64,000 nucleotides of DNA, from positions 32,121,500 to 32,185,499 of the forward strand of contig CM026400.1 of NCBI GenBank assembly GCA_014843695.1, read 5' to 3'. This stretch comes from Archivesica marissinica (taxonomy: Eukaryota; Mollusca; Bivalvia; Venerida; Vesicomyidae). Position numbers and translations under genes: made by a program. The number at the start of each line of letters is the position of its first letter. Within the stretch, counting starts at the first letter, position 1. This document shows, piece by piece, positions 49,039-59,734 of this stretch. The notes beneath the pieces are model-generated. The model had not been told where the DNA came from and searched no databases. It saw nothing but the letters and a program-made list of their open reading frames with translations.

Positions 49039-50038
49039 NNNNNNNNNNNNNNNNNNNNNNNNNNNNNNNNNNNNNNNNNNNNNNNNNNNNNNNNNNNNNN
49101 NNNNNNNNNNNNNNNNNNNNNNNNNNNNNNNNNNNNNNNNNNNNNNNNNNNNNNNNNNNNNNNNNNNNNNNNNNNNNNNNNNNNNNNNNNNNNNNNNNNN
49201 NNNNNNNNNNNNNNNNNNNNNNNNNNNNNNNNNNNNNNNNNNNNNNNNNNNNNNNNNNNNNNNNNNNNNNNNNNNNNNNNNNNNNNNNNNNNNNNNNNNN
49301 NNNNNNNNNNNNNNNNNNNNNNNNNNNNNNNNNNNNNNNNNNNNNNNNNNNNNNNNNNNNNNNNNNNNNNNNNNNNNNNNNNNNNNNNNNNNNNNNNNNN
49401 NNNNNNNNNNNNNNNNNNNNNNNNNNNNNNNNNNNNNNNNNNNNNNNNNNNNNNNNNNNNNNNNNNNNNNNNNNNNNNNNNNNNNNNNNNNNNNNNNNNN
49501 NNNNNNNNNNNNNNNNNNNNNNNNNNNNNNNNNNNNNNNNNNNNNNNNNNNNNNNNNNNNNNNNNNNNNNNNNNNNNNNNNNNNNNNNNNNNNNNNNNNN
49601 NNNNNNNNNNNNNNNNNNNNNNNNNNNNNNNNNNNNNNNNNNNNNNNNNNNNNNNNNNNNNNNNNNNNNNNNNNNNNNNNNNNNNNNNNNNNNNNNNNNN
49701 NNNNNNNNNNNNNNNNNNNNNNNNNNNNNNNNNNNNNNNNNNNNNNNNNNNNNNNNNNNNNNNNNNNNNNNNNNNNNNNNNNNNNNNNNNNNNNNNNNNN
49801 NNNNNNNNNNNNNNNNNNNNNNNNNNNNNNNNNNNNNNNNNNNNNNNNNNNNNNNNNNNNNNNNNNNNNNNNNNNNNNNNNNNNNNNNNNNNNNNNNNNN
49901 NNNNNNNNNNNNNNNNNNNNNNNNNNNNNNNNNNNNNNNNNNNNNNNNNNNNNNNNNNNNNNNNNNNNNNNNNNNNNNNNNNNNNNNNNNNNNNNNNNNN
50001 NNNNNNNNNNNNNNNNNNNNNNNNNNNNNNNNNNNNNN
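49039..50038. other. Assembly gap, 1000 N
   Basis: Exactly 1000 N between the 34-bp satellite and 37-bp minisatellite B, so the junction of the two arrays is not seen. Confidence 0.97.
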
Positions 50039-50981
50039 CATACACTACCGTACTTGCTGTCGGTCATCACTGCATCATACACTACCGTATTTACTGTCGG
50101 TCATCACTGCAACATACACTACCGTACTTGCTGTCGGTCATCACTGCATCATACACTACCGTACTTGCTGTCGGTCATCACTGCATCATACACTACCGTA
50201 CTTGCTGTCGGTCATCACTGCATCATACACTACCGTACTTGCTGTCGGTCATCACTGCATCATACACTACCGTACTTGCTGTCGGTCATCACTGCATCAT
50301 ACACTACCGTACTTGCTGTCGGTCATCACTGCATCATACACTACCGTACTTACTGTCGGTTATCACTGCAACATACACTACCGTACTTACTTTCGGTTAT
50401 CACTGCAACATACACTACCGTACTTACTGTCGGTCATCACTGCATCATACACTACCGTACATACTGTCGGTCATCACTGCAACATACACTACCGTACTTA
50501 CTGTCGGTCATCACTGCATCATACACTACCGTACTTACTGTCGGTCATCACTGCATCATACACTACCGTACTTACTGTCGGTCATCACTGCATCATACAC
50601 TACCGTACTTACTGTCGGTCATCACTGCAACATACACTACCGTACTTACTGTCGGTCATCACTGCATCATACACTACCGTACTTGCTGTCGGTCATCACT
50701 GCATCATACACTACCGTACTTACTGTCGGTCATCACTGCATCATACACTACCATACTTACTGTCGGTCATCACTGCATCATACACTACCGTACTTACTGT
50801 CGGTCATCACTGCATCATACACTACCGTACTTACTGTCGGTCATCACTGCATCATACACTACCGTACTTGCTGTCGGTCATCACTGCATCATACACTACC
50901 GTACTTACTGTCGGTCATCACTGCATCATACACTACCGTACTTGCTGTCGGTCATCACTGCATCATACACTACCGTACTTA
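50039..50981. repeat. 37-bp minisatellite B, left part, about 25 copies
   Basis: The unit CATACACTACCGTACTTACT plus GTCGGTCATCACTGCAT varies mainly at T(A/G)CTG and CA(T/A)CATAC. It is unrelated in sequence to minisatellite A despite the same length. The plus-strand frames (HHCIIHYRTC-like) are by-products of the 37-bp period. The last five bases (ACTTA) form the left target duplication of the inserted hAT-like element. Confidence 0.95.
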
Positions 50982-52432
50982 CAGGGCGTTCATTTGACCC
51001 GAGCTCCCGGGTTTTGACGCACGAAAATTGATAAAGACGCATGTTTGACTCTTGGTGAAAATGCACTGAGAGTCAACTTTGACCCGGGGCGTTGATCGGT
51101 CATGCGTCATCAAATATTTTCTCAGCGGAGTAATTATCAAAATATGTCTGTCTACAAGGTCGAAGACCGTAATCGTTCATATATAAAACGCAGTTATTTT
51201 CATCAAAAGTCTGCTGCATTTCGTTATGAACACGATTGTGATTTATGAGGGACTCACAATCGGACAAATGGCGTCTAGGCAAACTTTACGTAAAATCTTT
51301 ATCTCAACCAGCCGATCAGAATATAGTATCAACCACGCATAAAGCGCCTTCATCACTTGCGCCGCCCAGGGTTAGGTTCAAAACGCGTGGTTGATGTCAT
51401 TATTCAGTTGGGTGGTTGAGAAAAAAAGGCTTACCAAACTTTGGTATCAAAGGGAAATAAATCTTTAATAACGTTTCTCTAATACCTGTACAGCTCGGTA
51501 TTTTTCTGGTAAAAATTAGTTTTTATCAAAAGACAATTATTATTGATTGTCACAATAAACACCTTTAGCAAGTTTTGCAAACAACCAATTACCGTTTGTG
51601 TTGTTTGCCATCATATGTGCTGCTAATCATGAGAACTGAGAAGTTTAAGTAGGTGTTGACATTATGTGTATTGTCAATGTACAATCGGCATAGATAAAAC
51701 GGTGTTTTTGTAACACGTGTATTGTCAATAATAAGTTGTCTGCTATTTGAGAAGCTTATAGTGGGCCACTGATATAGAAATTATACGCCGGAATCGTTTG
51801 ATGATGTCGGTGAGTAAAAGTACTTTTGCTATTGTTTGTTACAGATTTCTATGGGGTATTCATTGTGTGCACCACCCATTAATCATTTCATTGTTTCTAC
51901 ATTATTCCTTCATTTTCTGGAGAATATTCCTAAATCATTCTTAGTTATATTTTCAATCAGATCGGAGATAAAAAATTAAAGAGTATCAGTTTTAAAAATT
52001 AAATCTTAAATATGGTTCAGAAAAGTCTTAGTCACTTCGGAATTGGCACACCCAGCAAACGTAAGCTGATTGATAGTGTTAGTGAACCTGGGACACCTAA
52101 ACGCCATAAAGTAGACTGTGACACTCCTAAGTCTAAAGTGAAAAGAAAATTAAGGTCTGAGTGGCATAATGAATTTGAGTGGCTGGAAATGAAACAAACT
52201 GATGATCAGATTCTGTTGTATTGTACTTGGTGTAGAGATGCTAAAAAGAAAAATCCCTTCGCTAACAGTGGTAGCACGAACCTACAAACATTACATGTAC
52301 ATAAAGTACCAACATGCATATATTTGACTCTTGAAAATTCCAGCTTGACTCTTGAAAATTCCTGTTTGACTCTTGAGAGTTTGACCTCAAGGGTCATTGA
52401 CTCTTGAGTTTCAAAGTCTAGTGAACGCCCTG
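50982..52432 (+). mobile_element. hAT-like non-autonomous DNA transposon, 1451 bp, 5-bp TSD
   Basis: It starts CAGGGCGTTCA and ends TGAACGCCCTG, a perfect 11-bp inverted pair. ACTTA flanks both sides (50977-50981, 52433-52437). Removing the element and one ACTTA restores an ordinary minisatellite B unit, so the boundaries are secure. Subterminal copies of TTGACTCTTG lie near both ends (about 51047; 52324-52407). The only coding remnant is a transposase N-terminus (52012-52407). CAGGG ends and the zinc-finger type fit hAT. A 5-bp duplication is unusual for classic 8-bp hAT, though 5-bp hAT groups are, to my knowledge, described. Confidence 0.85.
52012..52407 (+). pseudogene. Truncated hAT-like transposase N-terminus (zinc finger)
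   Basis: Of 131 residues, about 1-98 are credible: a basic, Ser-rich leader, then RSEWHNEFEWLEMK (49-62), YCTWC (C71, C74) and NPFANSGSTNLQTLHVH (81-97). This order (W..EF.WL, CxxC, N.F..G..N, then L..H) is the N-terminal zinc finger seen in hAT transposases and in ZNF862-type host proteins. The final H-containing part breaks off at about residue 99, where subterminal repeat sequence takes over (LTLENSS repeated). The DDE catalytic region and dimerisation domain are absent. The rest was probably lost by internal deletion. The protein could at most bind DNA. Confidence 0.7.
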
Positions 52433-52957
52433 ACTTACTGTCGGTCATCACTGCATCATACACTACCGTACTTGCTGTCGGTCATCACTGCATCATACAC
52501 TACCGTACTTACTGTCGGTCATCACTGCATCATACACTACCGTACTTACTGTCGGTCATCACTGCATCATACACTACCGTACTTACTGTCGGTCATCACT
52601 GCATCATACACTACCATACTTACTGTCGGTCATCACTGCATCATACACTACCGTACTTACTGTCGGTCATCACTGCATCATACACTACCGTACTTGCTGT
52701 CGGTCATCACTGCATCATACACTACCGTACTTACTGTCGGTCATCACTGCATCATACACTACCGTACTTGCTGTCGGTCATCACTGCATCATACACTACC
52801 ATACTTACTGTTGGTCATCACTGCAACATACACTACCATACTTGCTGTCGGTCATCACTGCATCATACACTACCATACTTACTGTCGGTCATCACTGCAT
52901 CATACACTACCGTACTTACTGTTGGTCATCACTGCATCATACACTACCGTACTTACT
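52433..52957. repeat. 37-bp minisatellite B, right part, about 14 copies
   Basis: Continues the unit of 50039-50981 in phase across the hAT-like insertion. It ends near CGTACTTACTTAAAC, where unique sequence begins. Confidence 0.95.
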
Positions 52958-53130
52958 TAAACAAACGAAGTGTGTTGTTGAGTTGTTCAGCAGAGACTCG
53001 AGTTGGTTTGCCGGACAAGCTGATCGGGAGATCACAATCGGACGCGGACTCCACCAGCCGTCGGTTTACCTCCATCAATGCTTCCTAATAAAGAAGAGAA
53101 ATAAGTTAGGTAAAAGAAAGACTATTTGTT
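52958..53130. other. Short unique spacer between arrays
   Basis: About 170 bp of non-repetitive sequence separates minisatellite B from the 20-bp array. It has no convincing gene; the frames crossing it start in repeats. Confidence 0.6.
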
Positions 53131-53586
53131 GTTGTAGCAATTCAGGGTTGTTGCTGGCAATTCAGGGTTGTTGCTGGCAATTCAGGGTTGTTGCTGGCAA
53201 TTCAGGGTTGTTGCTGGCAATTCAGGGTTGTTGGTGGCAATTCAGGGTTGTTGCTGGCAATTCAGGGTTGTTGGTGGCAATTCAGGGTTGTTGCTGGCAA
53301 TTCAGGGTTGTTGCTGGTAATTCAGGGTGTTGCTGGTAATTCAGGGTTGTTGCTGGTAATTCAGGGTGTTGCTGGTAATTCAGGGTTGATGCTGGTAATT
53401 CAGGGTTGTTGCTGGTAATTCAGGGTTGTTGCTGGTAATTCAGGGTTGTTGCTGGTAATTCAGGGTTGTTGCTGGTAATTCAGGGTTGTTGCTGGCAATT
53501 CAGGGTTGTTGCTGGTAATTCAGGGTTGTTGCTGGTAATTCAGGGTTGTTGCTGGTAATTCAGGGTTGTTGCTGGTAATTCAGGGT
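53131..53586. repeat. 20-bp minisatellite, about 23 copies
   Basis: The unit TTCAGGGTTGTTGCTGGCAA changes to a GGTAA form after about 53310, so variants are arranged in blocks. Some units lack one base. Confidence 0.95.
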
Positions 53587-53664
53587 GGCGAATAGGCGAT
53601 TAAAATAATTATTGGCGAAAAATGAAACACAATTATTCAGATACTACATGTACAATGCATATTG
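53587..53664. other. Unique spacer
   Basis: About 78 bp between two minisatellites; nothing recognised. Confidence 0.5.
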
Positions 53665-55110
53665 CTCACAAACTAACAATCCCTTGATCATAAACTAACA
53701 ATCCCTTGCTCACAAACTAAGAATCCTTTGCTCACAAACTAACACTCCCTTGCTCACAAACTTACAATCCCTTGCTCACAAACTGACAATCCCGTGCTCA
53801 CAAACTAACAACCCTTGCTCACAAACTAACAATCCTTGCTCACAAACTAACAATCCCTTGCTCACAAACTAACAATCCCTTGCTCACAAACTAACAATCC
53901 CTTGCTCACAAACTAACAACCCTTGCTCACAAACTAACAATCCTTGCTCACAAACAAACAACCCTTGCTCACAAACTAACAAACCCTTGCCTCACAAACT
54001 AACAACCCTTGCTCACAAACTAACAACCCTTGCTCCTTGCTCACAAACTAACAACCCTTGCTCACAAACTAACAACCTTGCTCACAAACTAACAATCCTT
54101 GCTCACAATCCTTGCTCACAAACTAACAATCCTTGCTCACAAACAACCCTTGCTCACAAACTAACAACCCTTGCTCACAAACTAACAACCCTTGCTCACA
54201 AACTAACAACCCTTGCTAACTCAACCCTTGCTCACAAACTAACAACCCTTGCTCACAAACTAACAATCCCTTGCTCACAAACTAACAACCCTTGCTCACA
54301 AACTAACAACCCTTGCTCACAAACTAACAACCCTTGCTCACAAACTAACAATCCCTTGTTCACAAACAACCCTAGCTCACAAACTAACAATCCTTGCTCA
54401 CAAACTAACAACCCTTGTTCACAAACTAACAACCCTTGCTCACAAACAAACAACCCTTGCTCACAAACTAACAACCCTTGCTCACAAACTAACAACCCTT
54501 GCTCACAAACTAACAACCCATGCTCACAAACAAACAATCCGTGCTCACAAACTACCAATCCCTAGCTCACAACCCTAGCTCACAAACAAACAACCCTTGC
54601 TCACAAACTAACAACCCTAGTTCACAAACTAACAACCCTAGCTCACAAACAAACAACCCTTGCTCACAAACTAACAATCCCTGCTCACAAACAAACAACC
54701 CTAGCTCACAAACAAACAACCCTTGCTCACAAACAACAACCCTTGCTCACAAACTAACAACCCTAGCTCACAAACAAACAACCCTTGCTCACAAACTAAC
54801 AATCCCTAGCTCACAAACAAACAACCCTTGCTCACAAACTAACAACCCCTAGCTCACAAACTAACAATCCCTAGCTCACAAACAAACAACCCTTGCTCAC
54901 AAACTAACAACCCTTGCTCACAAACAAACAACCCTTGCTCACAAACTAACAACCCCTAGCTCACAAACAAACAATCCCTAGCTCACAAACAAACAATCCC
55001 TAGCTCACAAAAAAACAACCCTTGCTCACAAATTAACAACCCTTGCTCTCAAGTAACATCCCCTTTCTCTCAAATAACAACCCCATTCTCTCAAGTAACA
55101 ACCCTTACCC
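53665..55110. repeat. ~21-bp minisatellite, about 66 copies, variable unit length
   Basis: The unit CCTTGCTCACAAACTAACAA occurs with 20 to 23-bp lengths through changes in the C run, with shortened units and a CTAGCTCACAAACAAAC variant that is commoner after about 54550. Long frames (NNPCSQT, LLVCEQG) are by-products. The right edge decays after about 55030. Confidence 0.93.
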
Positions 55111-55349
55111 TTAATCTACCTTGCTTGTATTACCTTGTTTTTGCCCGTGATCACAGTCTGTAGATGTGACTGGGTGCCAGTCTGGGTTGCCAGGCAACCT
55201 GGTGTTATAGTCTCCCCACCACATTCTCTGAAGCAAAACGTAGAAGAGTTTGTTCAACAAATTGATCAACTTGTTATTAACTCTAATTAACTGGAATTGG
55301 ATAATGAATAATGCATATCTACATCACCTTCTGCCATTAGTAAATTAAA

Positions 55350-55608
55350 TGTTTGTTTGTTCGGGTTTTACGCCTGCATCAGCACAATTTTGGGCTATAT
55401 CGACAGCGGGCAATTTACCTAACAACACCTTTTCTGGGCAGTCTCCAGCGGTTAACCAGTACTTGGTGCACCAACCTCAGTAAGAAACTGCCAATATTTT
55501 CATATAAATGAGACACGGCTTGAACAGGGCTCGAACCTGTGACCAGCAATGATGATAGGTTACAGTGGTATACAAGTCAGTGACCTTAACCACTTGAACA
55601 CGGAGGTG
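55350..55608 (-). mobile_element. tRNA-derived SINE, family E, complete copy
   Basis: On the minus strand the head reads CCTCCGTGTTCAAGTGGTTA (A-box region) and CAGGTTCGAGCCC (B box), separated by a long segment as in tRNA-Ser/Leu types. The body has AGTTTCTTACTGAGG and GTTAACCGCTGGAGAC, and the tail ends in CGAACAAACAAAC. A headless relative lies at 58212-58407, same strand. Confidence 0.75.
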
Positions 55609-56245
55609 GACTCAATTATACGTAAACCCGCAAATACTTGCAACTAAAATATTGGAGGGTGCATTTCGAAACTATTAAATCACTTTCTTAACTTTTATAC
55701 AGATGTATTTGGTTTAAACATATTTTATTTATCAAGATAAACATGACATATTACATCCATACAATACCACTATGAAGACAAGTGGAATGAATTGAAAGCT
55801 ACAGGAGCTTATGGTAATTCTCTCCACAAAGTAGTGTGCGTTTATTATAGTGTCACCCCTATTGAAAGGGCCAATCATTTCTGACTCATGTTTGAGTTAT
55901 AAGAGACAATCTAAGATATAATATAACAGCATCTTAAATCTTACTTTCAATTCAATTTAAAATTACAGATTTATAAAACAGTAAAATATATACATCCCAG
56001 GTTAAAATGTTGCATTTACATATATGTACACAAAGTTACAAGACATCTCTTATAGACATCAGTACTTCCCGAATCCTATCCTTGAAGGCCAGGCATCTGG
56101 CTGATAGGCAATCGGTAACCATTATATTCAAACATTCAACTTTTCTCTCTCAATGTTTAGACATACCAACATCTAGGTCATGGGTGGGTGGCACACAGTT
56201 GGAACCACCTTCTGCATGCCAGCTGGATAACTTCCAGATATAAAA
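55609..56245. other. AT-rich intergenic DNA, nothing recognised
   Basis: No gene or clear repeat. Confidence 0.5.
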
Positions 56246-56345
56246 GGATCAACAACGGAAGGGTTTCGAACCCGCAGTGGCGATGGCAACAATTATCAGT
56301 CCCCGACATTAACAACTTAGCCCATGAACATCCAAAACCTGGTAT
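56246..56345 (-). mobile_element. Possible tRNA-derived SINE head
   Basis: On the minus strand CATGGGCTAAGTTGTTAATG resembles an A-box region and GCGGGTTCGAAACCC is a good B box, about 50 bp apart. No second copy in the window confirms a family. Confidence 0.4.
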
Positions 56346-56999
56346 GACAGTCCTGCACTCACCCGTGAACTTTACAAAGAGGTGACATATCAACTCTGAC
56401 GTCAGTCGTGTGACCTGGTAACCGTGGCAACACTTGTTGTATTCTGTCCATTAAGCTCTCGGTATTGTGCGAGGTCACGGATGCTAGGTCGAGCGTACGG
56501 TCTACAAATACCACCGATACTCTGTCCGATAACGCCTGACAACAGAAATTACAGATCTTACAAGAGTGGTGATTTGATACCATATTTTATGAAATGAGTT
56601 ACTAGTCAATATTTAGGTGAATTTCAATGAATTTGTTCTCTATTGGCTGCATTTGACATTAATAAGGTGCCCGCTACACGTGTGACATCACACGATTGCC
56701 TTATATGGCATGACTGGTATAAACTTCTGAGGCGAAATTTACATCGCCACTGATAATTGGTATTCCCGCGTAAATAAAACATGGAGGTCAGTGATGTTTT
56801 CACTTTGTTATTCATTCAGTTATGATTTATTTCTTACGAACCGATATTTGATATTACATAAAATAACAGAAATATCATTAAACATTATTTACACAGGTTA
56901 TTGCTTATGCCACCTGTTATCGCTCTACCCGATATTTAATGCAAAACCCAATACAGAGAAGGTGTCCAATGACAGAGCAGATGGTTTTAGTTTATACAA
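56346..56999. other. Intergenic, nothing recognised
   Basis: No gene that I can support; short frames on both strands show no motif. Confidence 0.5.
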
Positions 57000-57210
57000 A
57001 TTTATTTTAGCTCGATTGCGAAACAAGTTCTTACAACTTATATTAATCACTCTCGAGACCTCATTCCTGATGGAATCCATCGCCACAAGGGGAGAGAGAA
57101 GAGGCAACGTGGAATTAAATGCATTGCCTAAAGGCACAATCATAACGGCTCCAGTGGGGCTCGAACTCTGGACCTTTCGCACCTGAAGCGAACGCGCATC
57201 CACTGGTGAT
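57000..57210 (-). mobile_element. tRNA-derived SINE, family B, copy 2
   Basis: Matches 9601-9809 along the tail (AGCTCGATTGCGAAACAAGT, TTATATTAATCACTCTCG) and body (CCTCATTCCTGATGGAATCC). The head has diverged (GGCTCGAACTCTGGACC in place of the B box, then GAAGCGAACGCGC). Confidence 0.75.
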
Positions 57211-57719
57211 TTTAGCACATGCAGCGGCTGATCTAGATCTATGTTCAGTCTGAATGTTTGTCTGCGCCTCTTCTGTCGCCAATTGAAAAACACTGGAGCC
57301 AATTTAAAAAACTTGGAGCCAACTAAGAGCCATATAGTTCACAAATAAAAATTTTAAAAACGTTGCGCCAAATATTTACGCCAATTCACAAAATTTAGCG
57401 CCAATATTTGTTTTTTGTCACAATTGGCGCCATTGGCGACTGACAGCAGGAACCCTGTATGCTGTTTGCACATTCCATCCCATTTATTCATCGGGTTAAG
57501 ATAATCAGTTTCACTCACGAAATGTCAACATAATATTGCCCGCCTCCCGAGTCCTTACCTTTCTCCTATATTTGGCAGGTGGGTACGCCTCTAACTCTGT
57601 AGCAATGATACTGCTGGTCGGACCTACCGAGTATATGTCTTCCTTTAAACACAGGTCCGCCAGTAGCGAGTCTATACTCGATATAAAACACTGAAATACA
57701 TGTATATAAACAATATACA
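57211..57719. other. Intergenic with a hairpin-arm fragment and GCGCCAA-type repeats
   Basis: CTGATCTAGATCTATGTT (about 57228) matches one arm of the hairpin at 1813-1879. At about 57280-57440 GAGCCAA and GCGCCAA recur, forming a diffuse short repeat. No gene. Confidence 0.5.
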
Positions 57720-57948
57720 GATCTGTAGCCCAGTGGTAATCCAGGGATCGCAGGTTCGATCCCCCGTCTAACCCTAATAAAATTAACAGTCTTTCAGGTG
57801 GGACGTTAAACCGAGGTCTCGTGTCGGTGCTTAATGCTTTACACCGTGCACGTAAAAGAACCAGAGGAGACTCCAAAATCTAAAATGACTAATTTCTTCA
57901 GGAGGCGTCGCTCATATGGGCAACCGGTAGCAAATATAAATAAACGTA
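57720..57948 (+). mobile_element. tRNA-Thr-like SINE, copy 2
   Basis: Matches 6697-6975 from TGTAGCCCAGTGGTAA through GGTTCGATCCCCCGTC, GGGACGTTAAACCGAGGTC and GGCGTCGCTCATATGGGCAA. It lacks ~14 bp of the anticodon arm and ~40 bp of the body. Confidence 0.78.
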
Positions 57949-58007
57949 TAACACATACACAGCAATCTAAAGCATTATCTATACAATCAAACTTGTGTTA
58001 GTGCTCA

Positions 58008-58160
58008 CCTCTATTAAGTAGCCAACCTGTATTAAGCAGCCAATTTCCATATTCCCACTATGCTGTTTTGCTATACATTATACCTCTATTATGCAGTCAC
58101 CTGTGCTAAGCAGCCACTTTCTATGATTCCCTTGGCTGGCTGCTTAAGACAGGTTTGAAT
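58008..58160. repeat. Short repeats ACCTGTATTAAGCAGCC, direct and inverted
   Basis: Four diverged direct copies of ACCTSTATTAAGCAGCC lie at about 58008, 58026, 58082 and 58101. An inverted copy (GGCTGCTTAAGACAGGTT) at 58137-58154 closes the segment. It may be a small foldback MITE. Confidence 0.5.
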
Positions 58161-58211
58161 GTACATGGTAAAGATATTTTCATTGTAGATTCTACATTAG
58201 TCTGTTTATTT

Positions 58212-58407
58212 TTTTGTTTGTTTGTTTATTTGGGTTTTACACATGCACCAGCACCATTTTGGCTATATCGCTGGAGGGCAGTTTACCTAACAACATCTTT
58301 CCTGGGCAGGCTCCAGCGGTTAACCAGTACTTGGCAAGCGCACTTACCTCCGTAAGAAACTGCCAACTTTTTCATATAAATGAAACACGGCTTTAGCGAG
58401 TCTCGAA
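58212..58407 (-). mobile_element. SINE family E, headless copy
   Basis: Matches 55350-55608 from the TTTGTTTGTTTATTTGGG tail through CTCCAGCGGTTAACCAGTAC and AAGAAACTGCCAA to the B-box region TCTCGAACC. Beyond that the sequences differ, so the A-box part of the head is lost or replaced. Confidence 0.72.
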
Positions 58408-58722
58408 CCAGTCGTACCAACCAGGTAATATGGCAACTCTCCAGCTATCAATGGTGAAGAAAGACCCCAGTGTCCCTCCGCGCACTATTGCAGGCATGGA
58501 TGGGCACCTGAGTAGAACCACCGACCTTCCCAAAACCAGCTGAACATCTATGATGATCATCGAGTCTATATTACCCTCGCCGCCGGCCAACCATGTGGGC
58601 GGGTATTCTCCGACGAAGATTAAATTTGTGCATAGCACATTCAATTATCGTGAAGTGTCTGTAGATTTATAAGGTGTTATCTTGTAGTGTGATGGTTTTG
58701 AAGTTTTCGGTGATGATGTAGT
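58408..58722. other. Intergenic, possibly old repeat remnants
   Basis: GATGGGCACCTGAGTAGAAC has the look of a dispersed-repeat head remnant, but there is no second copy in the window. No gene. Confidence 0.4.
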
Positions 58723-59118
58723 AAAAAATGACAACTGGAGGAGGCATCTTCTTCCTCTTCGTGGTGACACGTCCTGATAGATTCTCCTCTCGAAAGGCTC
58801 TCTTAGACCACCCTCCTCACTGTTTGTCGTCCCGCAGCAGCATATAATCGGATCTGACTGTCTGGTCGTCTAGGTCGCTCCAGCGTCAGTCCATACCTCC
58901 ACAACTTCTGTAAAAAAAGCGATGCTGGAGAGTGTGTCCTTTGTTGCGAGGTCAACAACCAGAAGATCCCAGTATCCTACGCTGCTGTTGCGAGATGTGC
59001 CCTGACTGCAACGTGCACGCTGTGAGGTCAGCCGGGAAGGAATTCCACACCAAGTGGGATTTGAACCTACAGCAGTGAGGGGCAAGTGATTTACCATAAC
59101 CACTCGGCTACGGAGGAC
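58723..59118 (-). mobile_element. tRNA-Ser-like SINE, family F
   Basis: On the minus strand TCCTCCGTAGCCGAGTGGTT gives an A box (TAGCCGAGTGG), and GTAGGTTCAAATCCCAC a B box, with class II spacing as in tRNA-Ser. The ~300-bp body follows, ending in an AT-rich tract at about 58723. Only one copy is in the window, so the 3' end is approximate. Confidence 0.65.
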
Positions 59119-59734
59119 CCCTCGATGCGCAGTCGACAGGTTTAGTATGATAACAACACTGACCATAAGCACGGGGAGACTTAATGCAAAAACATTCGTT
59201 TACCTTATACAATATCTGAAGATCCTTTGGAAGCGCCGAGAAATCCACGTTTTTCAAACCCTCAAAATCTTTAGTCTCCGACTGAAATGTCCACAGAAAG
59301 GTTTTGAAGCGATTTTCAAAATTTCAAACCCAAGGCATGCTATGGTGGATGCCTTCGTCAAAAGAAAATTCGAGAAAGTGAAAAAAGTTTGTTAACTGTA
59401 AAAACACTGTTTATTGATTGAAAGTTAATGTTGGAAATGAATTTATTGTAGCAATGCTATTTATATGTAAGAATGCATTTATATGTCTTATTGCGATGTA
59501 ATGTCTGTCGCTTTAATGTTTAGAAGAGAATACACATTTGTTGCTATAACTGGCAACACGGAAGTTAATTTCATTAGATAACTACTGGGTTCATACTAGG
59601 TCAGAATTTTTGGGAGAAGTGAGAAAGCGCTCGATCGCGTCCTTAACCCTTTCCCTCATAGAAGCACCTCTTGACGCCATTACCAATACGGCATACATTG
59701 ACAATATGTAGCCAAACTAATGTTCATAATATAG
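59119..59734. other. Intergenic spacer before the 119-bp satellite
   Basis: An 82-codon plus-strand frame (59147-59395) is present but shows no recognised motif. No gene called. Confidence 0.5.

Noticed and set aside
49017..50082. Frames spanning the second gap, and 60717-61781 spanning the third
   Set aside because: Almost entirely translated N.
50054..51031. Plus-strand HHCIIHYRTC-type frames (also at 52397-53088)
   Set aside because: By-product of minisatellite B, with no start context or conserved domain.
53152..54852. QGCCWQFRV, NNPCSQT and LLVCEQG frames
   Set aside because: Translations of the 20-bp and 21-bp arrays; frames follow unit-length changes, not protein logic.
57511..57876. 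121-codon minus-strand frame
   Set aside because: Half of it is the antisense of the SINE at 57720-57948; no domain seen.
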